In this document: piece after piece, positions 17,026 to 26,376 of the stretch
How positions within the stretch are numbered: the stretch's first letter is position 1
Layout: each line of letters opens with the position of its first letter
Assembly: GCF_001469875.2 (NCBI RefSeq)
Contig: NZ_LOPW02000017.1
Location: 1-64,000, forward strand
Length of the DNA: 64,000 bases
Source: Haloferax marisrubri
GTDB lineage: Archaea > Halobacteriota > Halobacteria > Halobacteriales > Haloferacaceae
Direction: 5' to 3'
Notes under the pieces: model-generated
Databases searched by the model: none
What the model saw: the letters and a program-made list of their open reading frames with translations, nothing else
Told to the model about the DNA's origin: nothing
Made by a program: the position numbers and the translations under genes

Positions 17026-18116
17026 TGCGCGGCGCGTCCCCCGACCTCGTCCGGCGCGCCCTCGCCGACCGCGACCCGCTCCCCGGAACCGCGGGCTTCG
17101 CGGGCGAACTCGGCGGCCGACTCGTCCGCGACGTGCTCGGTCGCCAACCGCTCTTCTCCGAGCGCGCCGACCCCGCGACGTGGTCGTTCGACCACCGCGA
17201 CCTCGACGACCCGGTCGCCGTCCCCGCGGGCCACGCCCGCGAGACCTCCGGTGACGCCGCCGGTGACGACGAACACGTCTGGTCGCTCCCCGACCCGCCG
17301 GCCGCGACCGACCGCGACGCCGCGCTCGAACGCGTCCGCGAGGCCGTCTTCGACTCGGTCCGGTCGGTCGACGACGACGGCCTCGCCGTGGCCTTCTCCG
17401 GCGGCGTCGACTCCGCGGTCGTCGCGGCCGGCGTCCCCGACGCCCCCTGTTACGTCGCCGGCTTCGAGGGCTCCCACGACGTCGCCGCCGCCCGCGAGGC
17501 CGCGGCCGCGATGGACCGCGACCTCACCGTGGTCGAACTCACCCACGAGGCGCTCGAACGCGCCGTCCCGGAAATCGTCGCCGCGCTCGGGCGGACGAAC
17601 CCGATGGACGTGCAAATCGTCCTCCCGCTGTACCTGCTCGCCGAGCGGGTCGCCGACGACGGCTACGACCGCCTCGCGGTCGGGCAGGGCGCGGACGAAC
17701 TGTTCGGCGGCTACGCGAAGGTCCAGAAGGCCCCCGACGACCCGCGCGTCGAGGCCGAAACCGTCCGCGGGGCCGCCCGCGAGATGGTTCTCACGCTCCC
17801 CGACCAGCTCGAACGCGACCTGCTCGTCCTCCGCGCCGCCGGGGTCGAACCCGTCGCGCCCCTCCTCCACGACCGCGTGGTCGAGGCGGCGCTCCCGCTT
17901 CCCAGTTCGTTACTCGTGGACGGCGACCGGCGGAAGGTCGCGCTCAGGGAGGCCGCGAGCGACGTGCTCCCCGAGTCGGTCGCCGAGGCGGACAAGAAGG
18001 CGGTCCAGTACGGGACCTACGCCTCGCGCGAACTCGACCGGCTCGCGCGACAGGCGGGGTTCAAGCGACGGATGGAGAACCACGTCGAGCAGTACGTCGA
18101 ATCGTTGGTGGAGTAG
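17025..18116 (+). CDS. Asparagine synthase-like (ATP-PPase) protein
   Basis: 363 residues. The PP-loop AFSGGVDSAVVAA (near residue 125) and LAVGQGADELFGGYAKV identify the C-terminal synthetase domain of asparagine synthase. The N-terminal 100 residues are not a complete glutaminase domain: there is no Cys2 nucleophile, only a fragment like FDHRDLDDPVAVPAGH. It therefore probably activates a carboxylate or other group by adenylation using ammonia, not glutamine. The C-terminal tail DKKAVQYGTYASREL resembles AsnB. It overlaps the PHP-domain gene by one base (TGATG), so the two are likely functionally linked. Confidence 0.82.
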   Translation: MRGASPDLVRRALADRDPLPGTAGFAGELGGRLVRDVLGRQPLFSERADPATWSFDHRDLDDPVAVPAGHARETSGDAAGDDEHVWSLPDPPAATDRDAALERVREAVFDSVRSVDDDGLAVAFSGGVDSAVVAAGVPDAPCYVAGFEGSHDVAAAREAAAAMDRDLTVVELTHEALERAVPEIVAALGRTNPMDVQIVLPLYLLAERVADDGYDRLAVGQGADELFGGYAKVQKAPDDPRVEAETVRGAAREMVLTLPDQLERDLLVLRAAGVEPVAPLLHDRVVEAALPLPSSLLVDGDRRKVALREAASDVLPESVAEADKKAVQYGTYASRELDRLARQAGFKRRMENHVEQYVESLVE

Positions 18117-18152
18117 GTCGGGTCCGTTCGGGCCCGTCGGTCCAGTTTCGGC

Positions 18153-18632
18153 TCAGTTTTCCGTCTCGTCGCCGACGACCTCGATGGCCTCTAGTGCGAA
18201 CTGCACCGTGTCGGGGTCGAGGTCGCTCTCGCGGAGGTCGGACTCGTCGTACCACGCCCAGACCTCGGGGTCCGCCTCGCCCGGCGCGGGGTCGATGTCG
18301 CGGGAGTCCACGCGGGCGTAGAAGACGTGGTCGATGTGCTGGTGACCGACCGAGCCGTCGCCGTGGACGTTGATGTCGTAGAGCATCTGCTGGCGGGGCT
18401 GTGGGAGCGCTTGGCCGGCGGGCGCGGGGACCGACGGCGTGTCATCGACGAGTTCCGGGTCGAGGCCCGTCTCCTCGCGGACCTCGCGCAGGCCGGCCTC
18501 GTGAGGGAGTTCGTCGCGGTCGACGTGGCCGCCCGGCGGGATGCGGATGCCGAGGCGCTCGTGTCGGTGGAGGGCCACCGCGCCGTCGTTGACGATGTAC
18601 ACGGTCGAGGTGAAATGTCGCGTCGTCTCCAT
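18153..18632 (-). CDS. Nudix hydrolase
   Basis: 159 residues, one Nudix domain. The box GGHVDRDELPHEAGLREVREETGL matches Gx5Ex7REUxEExGU in full, so metal-dependent pyrophosphohydrolase activity is expected. Preceding strands (FTSTVYIVNDGAVALHRHERLG) and the IPPGGH entry are typical. The substrate cannot be inferred. It lies 121 bases downstream of the TFB gene in the same direction, separated by a degenerate purine-rich repeat with no TATA box of its own, so it may be cotranscribed with tfb. Confidence 0.88.
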   Translation of the reverse strand: METTRHFTSTVYIVNDGAVALHRHERLGIRIPPGGHVDRDELPHEAGLREVREETGLDPELVDDTPSVPAPAGQALPQPRQQMLYDINVHGDGSVGHQHIDHVFYARVDSRDIDPAPGEADPEVWAWYDESDLRESDLDPDTVQFALEAIEVVGDETEN

Positions 18633-18667
18633 GGCTGTGGCTCCGGAGCGAGCGGCATGGCTGTTGC

Positions 18668-18746
18668 GGAACGAGGCGAGACAGGGCGAGACGGAGCGGA
18701 ACGAAACGAGGCGAGCCGAGACGCGACGGCGCGAAACGAACAGACC
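18668..18746. repeat. Degenerate purine-rich repeat between tfb and the Nudix gene
   Basis: The + strand is an array of imperfect units of the form GGAACGARRCGAGRC and GGCGAGAC, with very few pyrimidines other than C. It fills nearly all the space between the tfb stop (18754) and the Nudix start (18632) and would be C/T-rich in the minus-strand transcript. Confidence 0.6.
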
Positions 18747-18753
18747 GGCCGGG

Positions 18754-19752
18754 TTAGGGCAGTTGGACCTGCTCTTCGGCTTCGAGCAGTTCGTGGTAGC
18801 GGTTGCGGATGGTGACTTCAGAGATGTTGGCGACCTCGGAGACCTCGTTTTGCGTCACCTTCTCGTTGGTGAGAAGCGAGGCCGCGTAGACGGCGGCGGC
18901 GGCGAGGCCGACCGGCGACTTGCCGGAGTGGACACCCTGTTCTTTGGCGTTCTTCAAGAGCTGTCGGGCGCGCCGCTCGGACTCGTCGGAGAGGCCGAGG
19001 TCGCTGGCGAACCGCGGGACGTACTGCTCGGGGTCGGCGGGCTTGATTTCGAGCTTCAGTTCGCGGACGACGTAGCGGTAGGTGCGGGCGATTTCGTCCT
19101 TCTCGACGCGCGAGACGCTCGTAATCTCGTCGAGCGAGCGAGGGGTGTCGGCCATGCGGGCGGCGGCGTACAGCGCCGACGTGGCGACGCCCTCGATGGA
19201 ACGACCGGGGAGCAGGTCGTCGTCGAGCGCGCGGCGATAGATGACCGAGGCGGTCTCGCGGACGTTGTCCGGGAGGCCGAGCGCGGAGGCCATGCGGTCG
19301 ATTTCGCCGAGCGCCTGCTTGAGGTTGCGCTCCTTGGAGTCGCGGGTTCGGAACCGCTCGTTCCACGTGCGAAGCCGTTGCATCTTCTCGCGCTGGCGGG
19401 ACGACAGCGAGCGCCCGTAGGCGTCCTTGTTCTGCCAGCCGATGTTGGTCGACAGCCCCTTGTCGTGCATCATGTTCGTCGTGGGCGCGCCGACGCGGGA
19501 CTTCTGGTCTTTCTCCGAGGAGTTGAACGCGCGCCACTCGGGGCCGTGGTCTATCTCGTCTTCCTCGACGACGAGGCCGCAGTCGTCGCAGACCGTCTCG
19601 CCGTGTTCGGAGTCGGCGACGAGACTCTCCGAGCCACATTCGGGACACGAGGGCGTCTGCTCCCGCTCGGTGTCTGTCTGCTCGGTATCTTTCGTATTCT
19701 CATTGCGCACGCGCGCGTTACCGGTCGTGAAACGTCGGACACTTTCTGTCAT
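18754..19752 (-). CDS. tfb: Transcription initiation factor TFB
   Basis: 332 residues. TFB bridges TBP-bound promoter DNA and RNA polymerase. The N-terminal zinc ribbon has Cys36, Cys39, Cys55 and Cys58 (CPECG, CDDCG); the B-finger/linker region follows with GPEWRAFNSSEKDQKSRVG and GLSTNIGWQNKDAYGR. Two cyclin-like repeats occupy about 130-225 and 225-325, the second containing the DNA-binding helix-turn-helix VTQNEVSEVANISEVTIRNRY. It is full length. Haloarchaea carry many TFB paralogues; which one this is I cannot say from sequence alone. Its own promoter lies in the divergent tfb-gatC region. Confidence 0.96.
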   Translation of the reverse strand: MTESVRRFTTGNARVRNENTKDTEQTDTEREQTPSCPECGSESLVADSEHGETVCDDCGLVVEEDEIDHGPEWRAFNSSEKDQKSRVGAPTTNMMHDKGLSTNIGWQNKDAYGRSLSSRQREKMQRLRTWNERFRTRDSKERNLKQALGEIDRMASALGLPDNVRETASVIYRRALDDDLLPGRSIEGVATSALYAAARMADTPRSLDEITSVSRVEKDEIARTYRYVVRELKLEIKPADPEQYVPRFASDLGLSDESERRARQLLKNAKEQGVHSGKSPVGLAAAAVYAASLLTNEKVTQNEVSEVANISEVTIRNRYHELLEAEEQVQLP

Positions 19753-19973
19753 TTGTGTGCGAGAGAAGCAACTGGGAACGGTCGTTCTCCGTCTATTCGT
19801 ATTGACCCTCGTTACTTATATCTGACGGCGGCAGAAGGACGGAATAGGCGGGGTTCGCACGGTCGGTCCCGGCCGCTTCGTCGGTGGCCTCGACCGGGTG
19901 GGGTCCGCACCGGGGACCGGACGAAACGACCCACACCGAAACTCTTACTCCCGGTCTCCGTCACCTCCGATAC

Positions 19974-20252
19974 ATGAGCGATACGCCCGTCGACGCCGAC
20001 GAGGTTCGACACGTCGCCGAGTTGGCGCGGGTCGACCTCGACGAGGACGAGGTCGAGGAGTTCGCGGCGCAGTTCGCGGACATCCTCGGCTACTTCGACG
20101 CCCTCGACGAGGTCCCCGAAGTCGACCGCGAGGACGAACTGGTGAACGTGATGCGCCCCGACGAGGTCCGCGAGGGCCTCACCCAAGAGGAGGCGCTCTC
20201 GAACGCCGCAGAGACCGAAGACGGCTTCTTCAAGGGCCCGCGGGTGTCGTAG
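19974..20252 (+). CDS. gatC: Aspartyl/glutamyl-tRNA amidotransferase subunit C
   Basis: 92 residues. GatC is the small clamp of the GatCAB complex that amidates misacylated Asp-tRNA(Asn) (or Glu-tRNA). Family features are VDADEVRHVAELARVDLDEDEVEEF at the N-terminus, then FADILGYFDALDEV and the C-terminal EALSNAAETEDGFFKGPRV that wraps GatA. The ATG is about 28 bases from CTCTTACTC (about 19942-19950), a leaderless layout. It abuts gatA with no spacer (TAG then ATG), so both are translated from one mRNA. No gatB is in the window. Confidence 0.95.
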   Translation: MSDTPVDADEVRHVAELARVDLDEDEVEEFAAQFADILGYFDALDEVPEVDREDELVNVMRPDEVREGLTQEEALSNAAETEDGFFKGPRVS

Positions 20253-21524
20253 ATGTCGCTGAACGCCTTCATCACGAAAGAGACGCTCGACGGCTCCGAC
20301 GACGGCCCGCTTTCGGGCAAGACGGTCGCCGTCAAGGACAACATCTCCACGGAGGGGCTGCGGACGACCTGCGGCTCCGCGATGCTCGAAGACTACGTCC
20401 CGCCGTACGACGCGACCGTCGTCGAACTCCTGAAGGACGCCGGCGCGACCATCGTCGGCAAGGCCAACATGGACGAGTTCGGCATGGGCACGACGACCGA
20501 GACCTCGGCGTTCGGCCCGACCAAGAACCCCGTTGACGAGTCCCGCGTCCCCGGTGGCTCCTCCGGTGGCTCCGCGGCCGCCGTCGCCGCCGGCGAGGCC
20601 GACCTCGCGCTCGGCACCGACACCGGCGGCTCCATCCGCTGTCCCGCCGCGTTCTGCGGCGTCGTCGGCATCAAGCCGACCTACGGCCTCGTCTCGCGCT
20701 ACGGCCTCGTCGCCTACGCGAACTCCCTCGAACAGATCGGCCCAATCGCACCGACCGTCGAGGACGCCGCCGCGCTCCTCGACGTCATCGCCGGCCCCGA
20801 CGACCGCGACGGCACGACCCGCGACGCCGGCGCAGACTCGAACTACGCCGCGGCCGCCGACGGCGACGTCGAGGGCCTCACCATCGGCGTCCCGACCGAG
20901 TTCGTCGAGGGCGCGGACGAGGGCGTCGAGGAGGCGTTCTGGGCCGCGCTCGACGAACTCGAAGCGCAGGGCGCGGAGTACCGCGAGGTCAGCATGCCGT
21001 CCGTCGAGAAGGCCGTCGCCGCCTACTACGTCATCGCCATGTCCGAGGCGTCGTCGAACCTCGCTCGCTTCGACGGTGTCCGCTACGGCAAATCCGGCGG
21101 CTACGACGGCAACTGGAACGAGGCGTTCGCCCGCGCCCGCGAGGAGGGCTTCGGCTCCGAGGTCAAACGCCGCATCCTCCTCGGCACGTACGCCCTCTCC
21201 GCGGGCTACCACGACAAGTACTACGCGAAGGCGCAGGACGCCCGCGCGTGGGTCAAACAGGACTTCGACGAGGCGTTCGAGGACGTGGATGTCGTCGCGT
21301 CGCCGACGATGCCCGTCCCGCCGTTCGAACTCGGCGAGAGCCTCGACGACCCGCTCCAGATGTACCTCGCCGACGCGAACACCGTGCCGGTGAACCTCGC
21401 GAACCTCCCGGCCATCTCGGTTCCGGCGGGCGAGACCGACGGCCTCCCGGTCGGCCTCCAACTCATCGGACCGAAGTTCGGCGAGGAGACCATCGTCCGC
21501 GCCGCATCTGCGGTCGAGAACTAA
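20253..21524 (+). CDS. gatA: Aspartyl/glutamyl-tRNA amidotransferase subunit A
   Basis: 423 residues, the amidase subunit that releases ammonia from glutamine for the GatB kinase site. The Ser-cisSer-Lys catalytic triad is present with family spacing: Lys28 (TVAVKDNI), Ser103 in PGGSSGGSAAAV and Ser127 in TDTGGSIRCPAA. GIKPTYGLVSRYGLVAYANSLEQIGP is the canonical GatA block. It is slightly shorter than bacterial GatA at the N-terminus, as usual in haloarchaea. It is the second gene of gatCA. Confidence 0.97.
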   Translation: MSLNAFITKETLDGSDDGPLSGKTVAVKDNISTEGLRTTCGSAMLEDYVPPYDATVVELLKDAGATIVGKANMDEFGMGTTTETSAFGPTKNPVDESRVPGGSSGGSAAAVAAGEADLALGTDTGGSIRCPAAFCGVVGIKPTYGLVSRYGLVAYANSLEQIGPIAPTVEDAAALLDVIAGPDDRDGTTRDAGADSNYAAAADGDVEGLTIGVPTEFVEGADEGVEEAFWAALDELEAQGAEYREVSMPSVEKAVAAYYVIAMSEASSNLARFDGVRYGKSGGYDGNWNEAFARAREEGFGSEVKRRILLGTYALSAGYHDKYYAKAQDARAWVKQDFDEAFEDVDVVASPTMPVPPFELGESLDDPLQMYLADANTVPVNLANLPAISVPAGETDGLPVGLQLIGPKFGEETIVRAASAVEN

Positions 21525-21598
21525 CGCGAGAACGACTTTTCACAGTCCCGAGCGTCGGCCGAGACGCGCGTCCCAGTCGGTCGCCGGCAAGGGTTGGA

Positions 21599-22261
21599 CT
21601 ACCCCCGAAACAGGTTCATCACTTCGTCGGCCACGTCCGACTCGACGCCGAGCACGTAGCGGTGACCGGCTTCGAGGACGGTGTCGGGGCCGCCGATTCG
21701 GTTCCCCTGATAATCGACGATGATGAGGCTCCCCTGCGGGAGTCGAACCTCGTCGAGTCGCTTGCCGGCGACGGGGGCGCTTTCGGCGACTTCGACCTCC
21801 ACGATTTCGACGTTGCCGCCGATGTCTTCGATAGTCCGAACGCCGCCGTTGGCGATTTCGTTGGTCGCCGCCCGTGCGCCGAGTCGCTCGGGAAAGACGA
21901 GTCCGTCCACGAACTCCTCGTAGAGCTCGTCCGGCGTCCCGTTGATTCGCATCACGGTTCTGGCGTCGGACATGCGCTGGGCGGCGAGGCAGATGGCGAA
22001 GTTCGTCGCTTCGTCGTCGGTGAGTGCGGCGACGACGTCGCTCCGCTCGGGTTGTGCCTGTCTGAGTATCTCCGGGCGGGAGGCGTCCCCCTCGATGACG
22101 GTGGCGATGTACTTGTCGGCGACGTCCGGGATTCGGTCCGGGTCCGTCTCGACGACGACCACGTCGTGGCCGCGGTCGGAGAGGAGTTCGGCCGTCCGAA
22201 GGCCCAATTCCCCACCGCCGGCGACGATGACGCGTAAATCGTGTGTTACTGGGTCGGGCAT
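21599..22261 (-). CDS. trkA: TrkA-type K+ uptake regulator (RCK domains)
   Basis: 220 residues. An N-terminal Rossmann RCK domain (LRVIVAGGGELGLRTAELL; acidic VVVVETDPDRI that favours NAD(H)/ATP-type ligands) is followed by an RCK-C/TrkA-C domain from about 135 (VEIVEVEVAESAPVAGKRLDEVRLPQGSLIIV). These peripheral proteins gate TrkH-type channels at the inner face of the membrane. It is the first of several TrkA-like genes in this region, next to an APC permease in the same orientation 89 bases away, and may regulate that permease or the TrkH channels further along. Confidence 0.9.
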   Translation of the reverse strand: MPDPVTHDLRVIVAGGGELGLRTAELLSDRGHDVVVVETDPDRIPDVADKYIATVIEGDASRPEILRQAQPERSDVVAALTDDEATNFAICLAAQRMSDARTVMRINGTPDELYEEFVDGLVFPERLGARAATNEIANGGVRTIEDIGGNVEIVEVEVAESAPVAGKRLDEVRLPQGSLIIVDYQGNRIGGPDTVLEAGHRYVLGVESDVADEVMNLFRG

Positions 22262-22350
22262 GCGTGTGAATTGGTGTCGGTGTGTAGTAGTCGTCTCGGT
22301 GCGGTATTTCGGCGGCGAGGGAGTCGTGGTCCCCGCTGTCGGTTCGTCGG

Positions 22351-23793
22351 TCAGTCGTTGGCTCCCTCCGTCGACTCGATCGGTTCCGGTTCCTGAATCT
22401 CGGGCGGTCCCACCGGGCCGACGTCGCCACGTCTCGACAGGAGGAGGTAGACGCCGCCGCCGACGACGAGCCAGCCGATTGCCAGCGCCCAGGTGAACCA
22501 GTCGATAAACAGGCCCAAAAGCACGTTACAGACGATACCGAGGACCGGAGTGACGGGGTACAGCGGCACCTCGAAGGGTCGCTGTAGGTTCGGCTGTCGC
22601 CGTCGGAGCCGAATCAACGCGTAGTTGACGATGATAAAGCCCAGAAGCGAGAACAGGCTCGCCAGATTCCCGACGATGCGGATGGGAACGACGAGGACGG
22701 CGACGAGCATCACCACGGCGGACGCGAGAATGGCGACGAGCGGCGTCCCGTACCGGTGGTGGAACCGGCCGAGGCGGGCGGGCAACTGTCGCTCGCGCCC
22801 CATCGCGAACGCGACCCTCGACGAGCCGATGACGACCGCGTTGAGCGCCGAGACAGTCGAAAAGACCGCCCCGAAGGCGATGAGCGCCGCGCCCGTTCCG
22901 AGTATCGGGAACGTCGGCATGAAGCCCTCCGCCGCCTGCGCGATTGCCGTTTCGCCCGCGCCGGCGAGTCCGTCCGCGCCGAGCGTCCCGATAGCGACGA
23001 AGACGACGAGCAGGTAGACAACCACGGTGACGGCGACAGAGAGGAGGATGGCCCGCGGGATGTTCACCTGTGGGTTCTCGACCTCCTCGGTGACGGTGGC
23101 GATGAGGTCGTACCCCTGAAACGCGATGAACGTCAGCCCCATCGCGGGGAGGACCGACAGCGGTCCCTCGGTGAAAAGCGGGTCGAACTCCCCGGCGTCG
23201 GCGGCCGTGAGACCGAACGCGACGAACACGCCGAGGATGGCGATTTTGAGTAGCGTGATTGCCGTTTCACCCCGTCCCGAGGCTTCCGTCGAGAGGGCGT
23301 TGAGCGCCACGAGCGTCACGACGGCACCGAGCGCGTACAGGACCGGTGGCCCCGGAAGGGCGTACCCGTAGATGTGGCCGAACTCGACGAAGTTCGACGC
23401 GAATCCGAGCGCGTACAGCGACCCCGCAATCATGTACGTGAACCACCGCGTCCACCCCATGACGAAGGCGACGGGCGCGGAAAACACCTCGCGGACGTAC
23501 GCGTACCCGCCGCCGTTCCGCGGAATCGCGGCCGCGAGCTCGGCGTACGAAAGCGCCGTGAAGGTCGTCACGCCGCCGTTGAGAGCGAACGCGATGATGG
23601 CCGCCGGACCGGAGATGTCGACTGCGAGCCCCGTCAAGACGAAGATTCCCGCGCCGATCATCGCACCGATTCCGACCATCGTCGCGTCAAGCAGACCGAG
23701 ACTCACGGCCGGTTCGCGCCCGCCCGAGTGACTCACGGGCGGACCCTCGTTTGGCCGCCAGGCCGACTGGTCGGGAGTGGCATGTGAACACAT
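22351..23793 (-). CDS. APC-family amino acid permease
   Basis: 480 residues from MCSHATPDQ. Twelve predicted membrane segments begin with the APC hallmark LLDATMVGIGAMIGAGIFVLTG (substrate-binding unwound TM1) and contain RNGGGYAYVREVF and GYDLIATVTEEVENPQVNIPRAI in TM6/loop. It resembles cationic amino acid transporters; the substrate is inferred only. A TATA-like TTTATC near 23811 would start transcription near 23785, just inside this ATG; an in-frame GTG at 23736 (MSHSGGREP..) is therefore a plausible alternative start. The gene reads towards trkA. Confidence 0.9.
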   Translation of the reverse strand: MCSHATPDQSAWRPNEGPPVSHSGGREPAVSLGLLDATMVGIGAMIGAGIFVLTGLAVDISGPAAIIAFALNGGVTTFTALSYAELAAAIPRNGGGYAYVREVFSAPVAFVMGWTRWFTYMIAGSLYALGFASNFVEFGHIYGYALPGPPVLYALGAVVTLVALNALSTEASGRGETAITLLKIAILGVFVAFGLTAADAGEFDPLFTEGPLSVLPAMGLTFIAFQGYDLIATVTEEVENPQVNIPRAILLSVAVTVVVYLLVVFVAIGTLGADGLAGAGETAIAQAAEGFMPTFPILGTGAALIAFGAVFSTVSALNAVVIGSSRVAFAMGRERQLPARLGRFHHRYGTPLVAILASAVVMLVAVLVVPIRIVGNLASLFSLLGFIIVNYALIRLRRRQPNLQRPFEVPLYPVTPVLGIVCNVLLGLFIDWFTWALAIGWLVVGGGVYLLLSRRGDVGPVGPPEIQEPEPIESTEGAND

Positions 23794-24009
23794 ATACCAC
23801 ATCTGTTGATAAATATCCGGTTCGTCAAGCCGACCGAGACACCGTGAACGCGGGGTCGGGGTGGACAAATCTCCGACTATCTCCCGATTCGACGACCGAA
23901 CACGCGGTGAATCCGCACTCAGTAGCCGTTTGCGCGGCGAGTCCCATTTTGAACAACGAAACGACATGCCGATAGTTTTTCCACCGCCCCACGCCCACGC
24001 CGGAACGTC

Positions 24010-24690
24010 ATGTACATCATCGTCGTCGGCGCGGGCAACATCGGCACGCCGCTCATCGAAATCGCCACCGAGGGCGGCAACGAGGTCGTCGTCGTCGAGC
24101 GCGACGAGGCGAAGGCCGAGGCGGCCGCCGCGACGTTCGACTGTCTCGTCCTCAACGACGACGCCACGGTCAAACAGACGCTCGACGAGGCCGGCGCGGA
24201 CCGGGCCGACGCCATCATCACGACGACCGACAAGGACGCGACAAACATCATGGTCTGTCTCTTGGCGAAGGAACTCGCCATCCCCGACATCGTCTCCGTC
24301 GTCCACAACCCCGAGCACATGAGCCTCTACCGCCAAATCGGCGTCAACACGATGGAGAACCCCCAGCGACTCATCGCGGAATACCTCTACCGGGCGGTCA
24401 AACGCCCGTCCATCGTCGACTACATGCGCATCGGCGAACACGCCGAGGTGTTCGAAATCCGCGTCGACGAGGACGCGCCGATTGCGGGGATGACGATTCA
24501 GGAGGCGGCCCGAGAGAACCTCCTCGACGGCGACACCCTCATCGTCGCCGTCGAACGCGAGAGCGACGACGACCCCGTGACGCCCCGTGGGAACACCACT
24601 ATCGGTGCGGGCGACCTCCTGACGGTCTACTCCGCGAAGGGCGCGACGCCCGAGGTGACTGACGTGTTCGGCCACTACGAGGACCACTGA
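24010..24690 (+). CDS. trkA: TrkA K+ uptake regulatory subunit
   Basis: 226 residues. RCK-N domain MYIIVVGAGNIGTPLIEIA (GxGxxG) with acidic VVVVERDEAKAE and TTTDKDATNIMVCLLAKEL, followed from about residue 135 by a TrkA-C domain (AEVFEIRVDEDAPIAGMTIQEA, GNTTIGAGDLLTVYSAKGA). It overlaps the following trkH by one base (TGATG), so this is a channel/regulator pair. Nucleotide and possibly Na+/K+ sensing by the RCK ring controls the channel. A T-rich TATA box (TAGTTTTTCC, about 23973-23982) precedes it. Confidence 0.95.
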   Translation: MYIIVVGAGNIGTPLIEIATEGGNEVVVVERDEAKAEAAAATFDCLVLNDDATVKQTLDEAGADRADAIITTTDKDATNIMVCLLAKELAIPDIVSVVHNPEHMSLYRQIGVNTMENPQRLIAEYLYRAVKRPSIVDYMRIGEHAEVFEIRVDEDAPIAGMTIQEAARENLLDGDTLIVAVERESDDDPVTPRGNTTIGAGDLLTVYSAKGATPEVTDVFGHYEDH

Positions 24691-26351
24691 TGCCCCGCCG
24701 CGGACGAACCGTCTCCGGGTGGCCCGCCGACCTCGCGGTCATCGGCCGCGACGTGGGCTCGCTCCTCGCCATGGAGTCGGCCCTGATGACCGCCTCGGTC
24801 CTCGTCGCGGCCGGCTTCGGCGAGTGGTACGCCGCGCTCGCGTTCCTCGCCGCCGGGGGCGCGACCGCGTTCGTCGGGCTTGGCGCCCGGAAGGCGTTCA
24901 AGGACGCCCCCGCGCCCCGGATGAAACACGGGATGATAATCGCCGCCGCGGGCTGGTTCGCCACCGCCGCCTTCGGGTCGCTTCCCTTCTTCCTCACGGC
25001 ACAGTTCGCCCCGCAGAGCGTCTTCACGGCGCTCGTGCCCGCCGGCGTCGACTACGGCCAGTCGAGCCTCGTCTACTTCCGCGACCCGTTGCACGCCCTG
25101 TTCGAGAGCATGAGCGGGTGGACCGGAAGCGGCCTCACCATGGGCATCCACGAGCCGTCGCTCCCGCGGACGATTCAGTGGTGGCGCTCGCTCATCCAGT
25201 GGGTCGGCGGCGTGGGCGTCATCGTCCTCACCGTCTCCATCCTCTCGCGCCCCGGGAGCGGGAGCTACGCGCTCTACCGCGGCGAGGCCAGAGAGGAGAA
25301 GATTCACCCGAGCGTCGTCTCGACGGTCCGGACCGTCTGGAAGATTTTCGTCGGCTACACGCTCCTGTCGGTCGTCGTCCTCTTTTTCGCCATCCGCGCC
25401 AGCGACTACGGGGCGACGCTCTCGCTGTGGGAGGTCGCGTGGCAGGCGCTCAACCACGCGATGACCGGCCTCTCGACCGGCGGGTTCGCCGTCACAGACG
25501 GCTCTATCGGCACGTACGACTCGCCGCTCATCGAGACGGTGCTGCTCCCCATCATGGCGCTGGGCGCAATCGCCTTCCCCGTCCACTACGCCGTCCTGAA
25601 GAACCGCGACATCGACCGGCTCTGGGGCGACCTCCAGACGCGCTGGCTCCTCGTCCTCTTCGCGGTCGGCGCGGCCGCGCTCGCCGTCCAGAACCTCGTC
25701 AGCCTCCCGACGACCGCGGGGTCGGCGTTCGTCGAGACCGCGGACTACTTCGGACTCTCGGGCGTCCTCGGCGGGCCGGGGTCGGACGCCGTCCGCGACG
25801 CCGCCTTCCACTGGGTGAGCGCGCTCACCTGCACCGGCTTTCAGGCCGCGCCGCTCGGCGAGTGGTCCGACGGCGGGAAGATTCTCCTGTCGGGGGCGAT
25901 GACCCTCGGCGGGGCCGCCGGGTCGACCGTCGGCGGCATCAAAATCATCCGCGGCTACACCATCGCCCGCGGCATCCGCTGGCAGTTCTCCCGCGTGTTC
26001 CTCCCCGAGAGCGCAATCGTCAACATCGAGATGAACGGTCGTCGCCTCTCGCGGACCGAGATGGACCGCGAGTTCTCCGAGGCGGCCATCGTCTCGATGC
26101 TCTGGCTGTTGTTGCTCGTCGGGTCGAGCGTCCTGCTCGTGAACCTCGCCGGGCCGGAGTTCACCTACGCCGACGCGCTGTTCGAAGTCGCGTCCGCGCA
26201 GGGGAACGTCGGCATCTCGACGGGCATCACCGGCCCGTGGATGAACCCGTGGGTCGAGACGATGTTCCTCTTCAACATGTGGGTCGGCCGCCTCGAAATC
26301 ATCCCGGTGTTGGTGTTCGCCCGGTCGGTCATCTACGGGCTGAATCCCTGA
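24690..26351 (+). CDS. trkH: TrkH-type K+ transporter
   Basis: 553 residues, an integral membrane subunit with four pseudo-repeats of the M1-P-M2 type. Selectivity-filter-like pore loops are visible: MSGWTGSGLTMG, MTGLSTGGFAV, ALTCTGFQAAPLG and AQGNVGISTGITG. Glycines that line the K+ path are retained. The N-terminal basic segment (MPRRGRT) is short. It is coupled to trkA upstream by a one-base overlap and is convergent with a second trkH 25 bases away; the spacer has a T6 run (26366-26371) on this strand that could end transcription. Confidence 0.95.
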   Translation: MPRRGRTVSGWPADLAVIGRDVGSLLAMESALMTASVLVAAGFGEWYAALAFLAAGGATAFVGLGARKAFKDAPAPRMKHGMIIAAAGWFATAAFGSLPFFLTAQFAPQSVFTALVPAGVDYGQSSLVYFRDPLHALFESMSGWTGSGLTMGIHEPSLPRTIQWWRSLIQWVGGVGVIVLTVSILSRPGSGSYALYRGEAREEKIHPSVVSTVRTVWKIFVGYTLLSVVVLFFAIRASDYGATLSLWEVAWQALNHAMTGLSTGGFAVTDGSIGTYDSPLIETVLLPIMALGAIAFPVHYAVLKNRDIDRLWGDLQTRWLLVLFAVGAAALAVQNLVSLPTTAGSAFVETADYFGLSGVLGGPGSDAVRDAAFHWVSALTCTGFQAAPLGEWSDGGKILLSGAMTLGGAAGSTVGGIKIIRGYTIARGIRWQFSRVFLPESAIVNIEMNGRRLSRTEMDREFSEAAIVSMLWLLLLVGSSVLLVNLAGPEFTYADALFEVASAQGNVGISTGITGPWMNPWVETMFLFNMWVGRLEIIPVLVFARSVIYGLNP

Positions 26352-26376
26352 GCAAAAGCGGACGGTTTTTTCGGCG

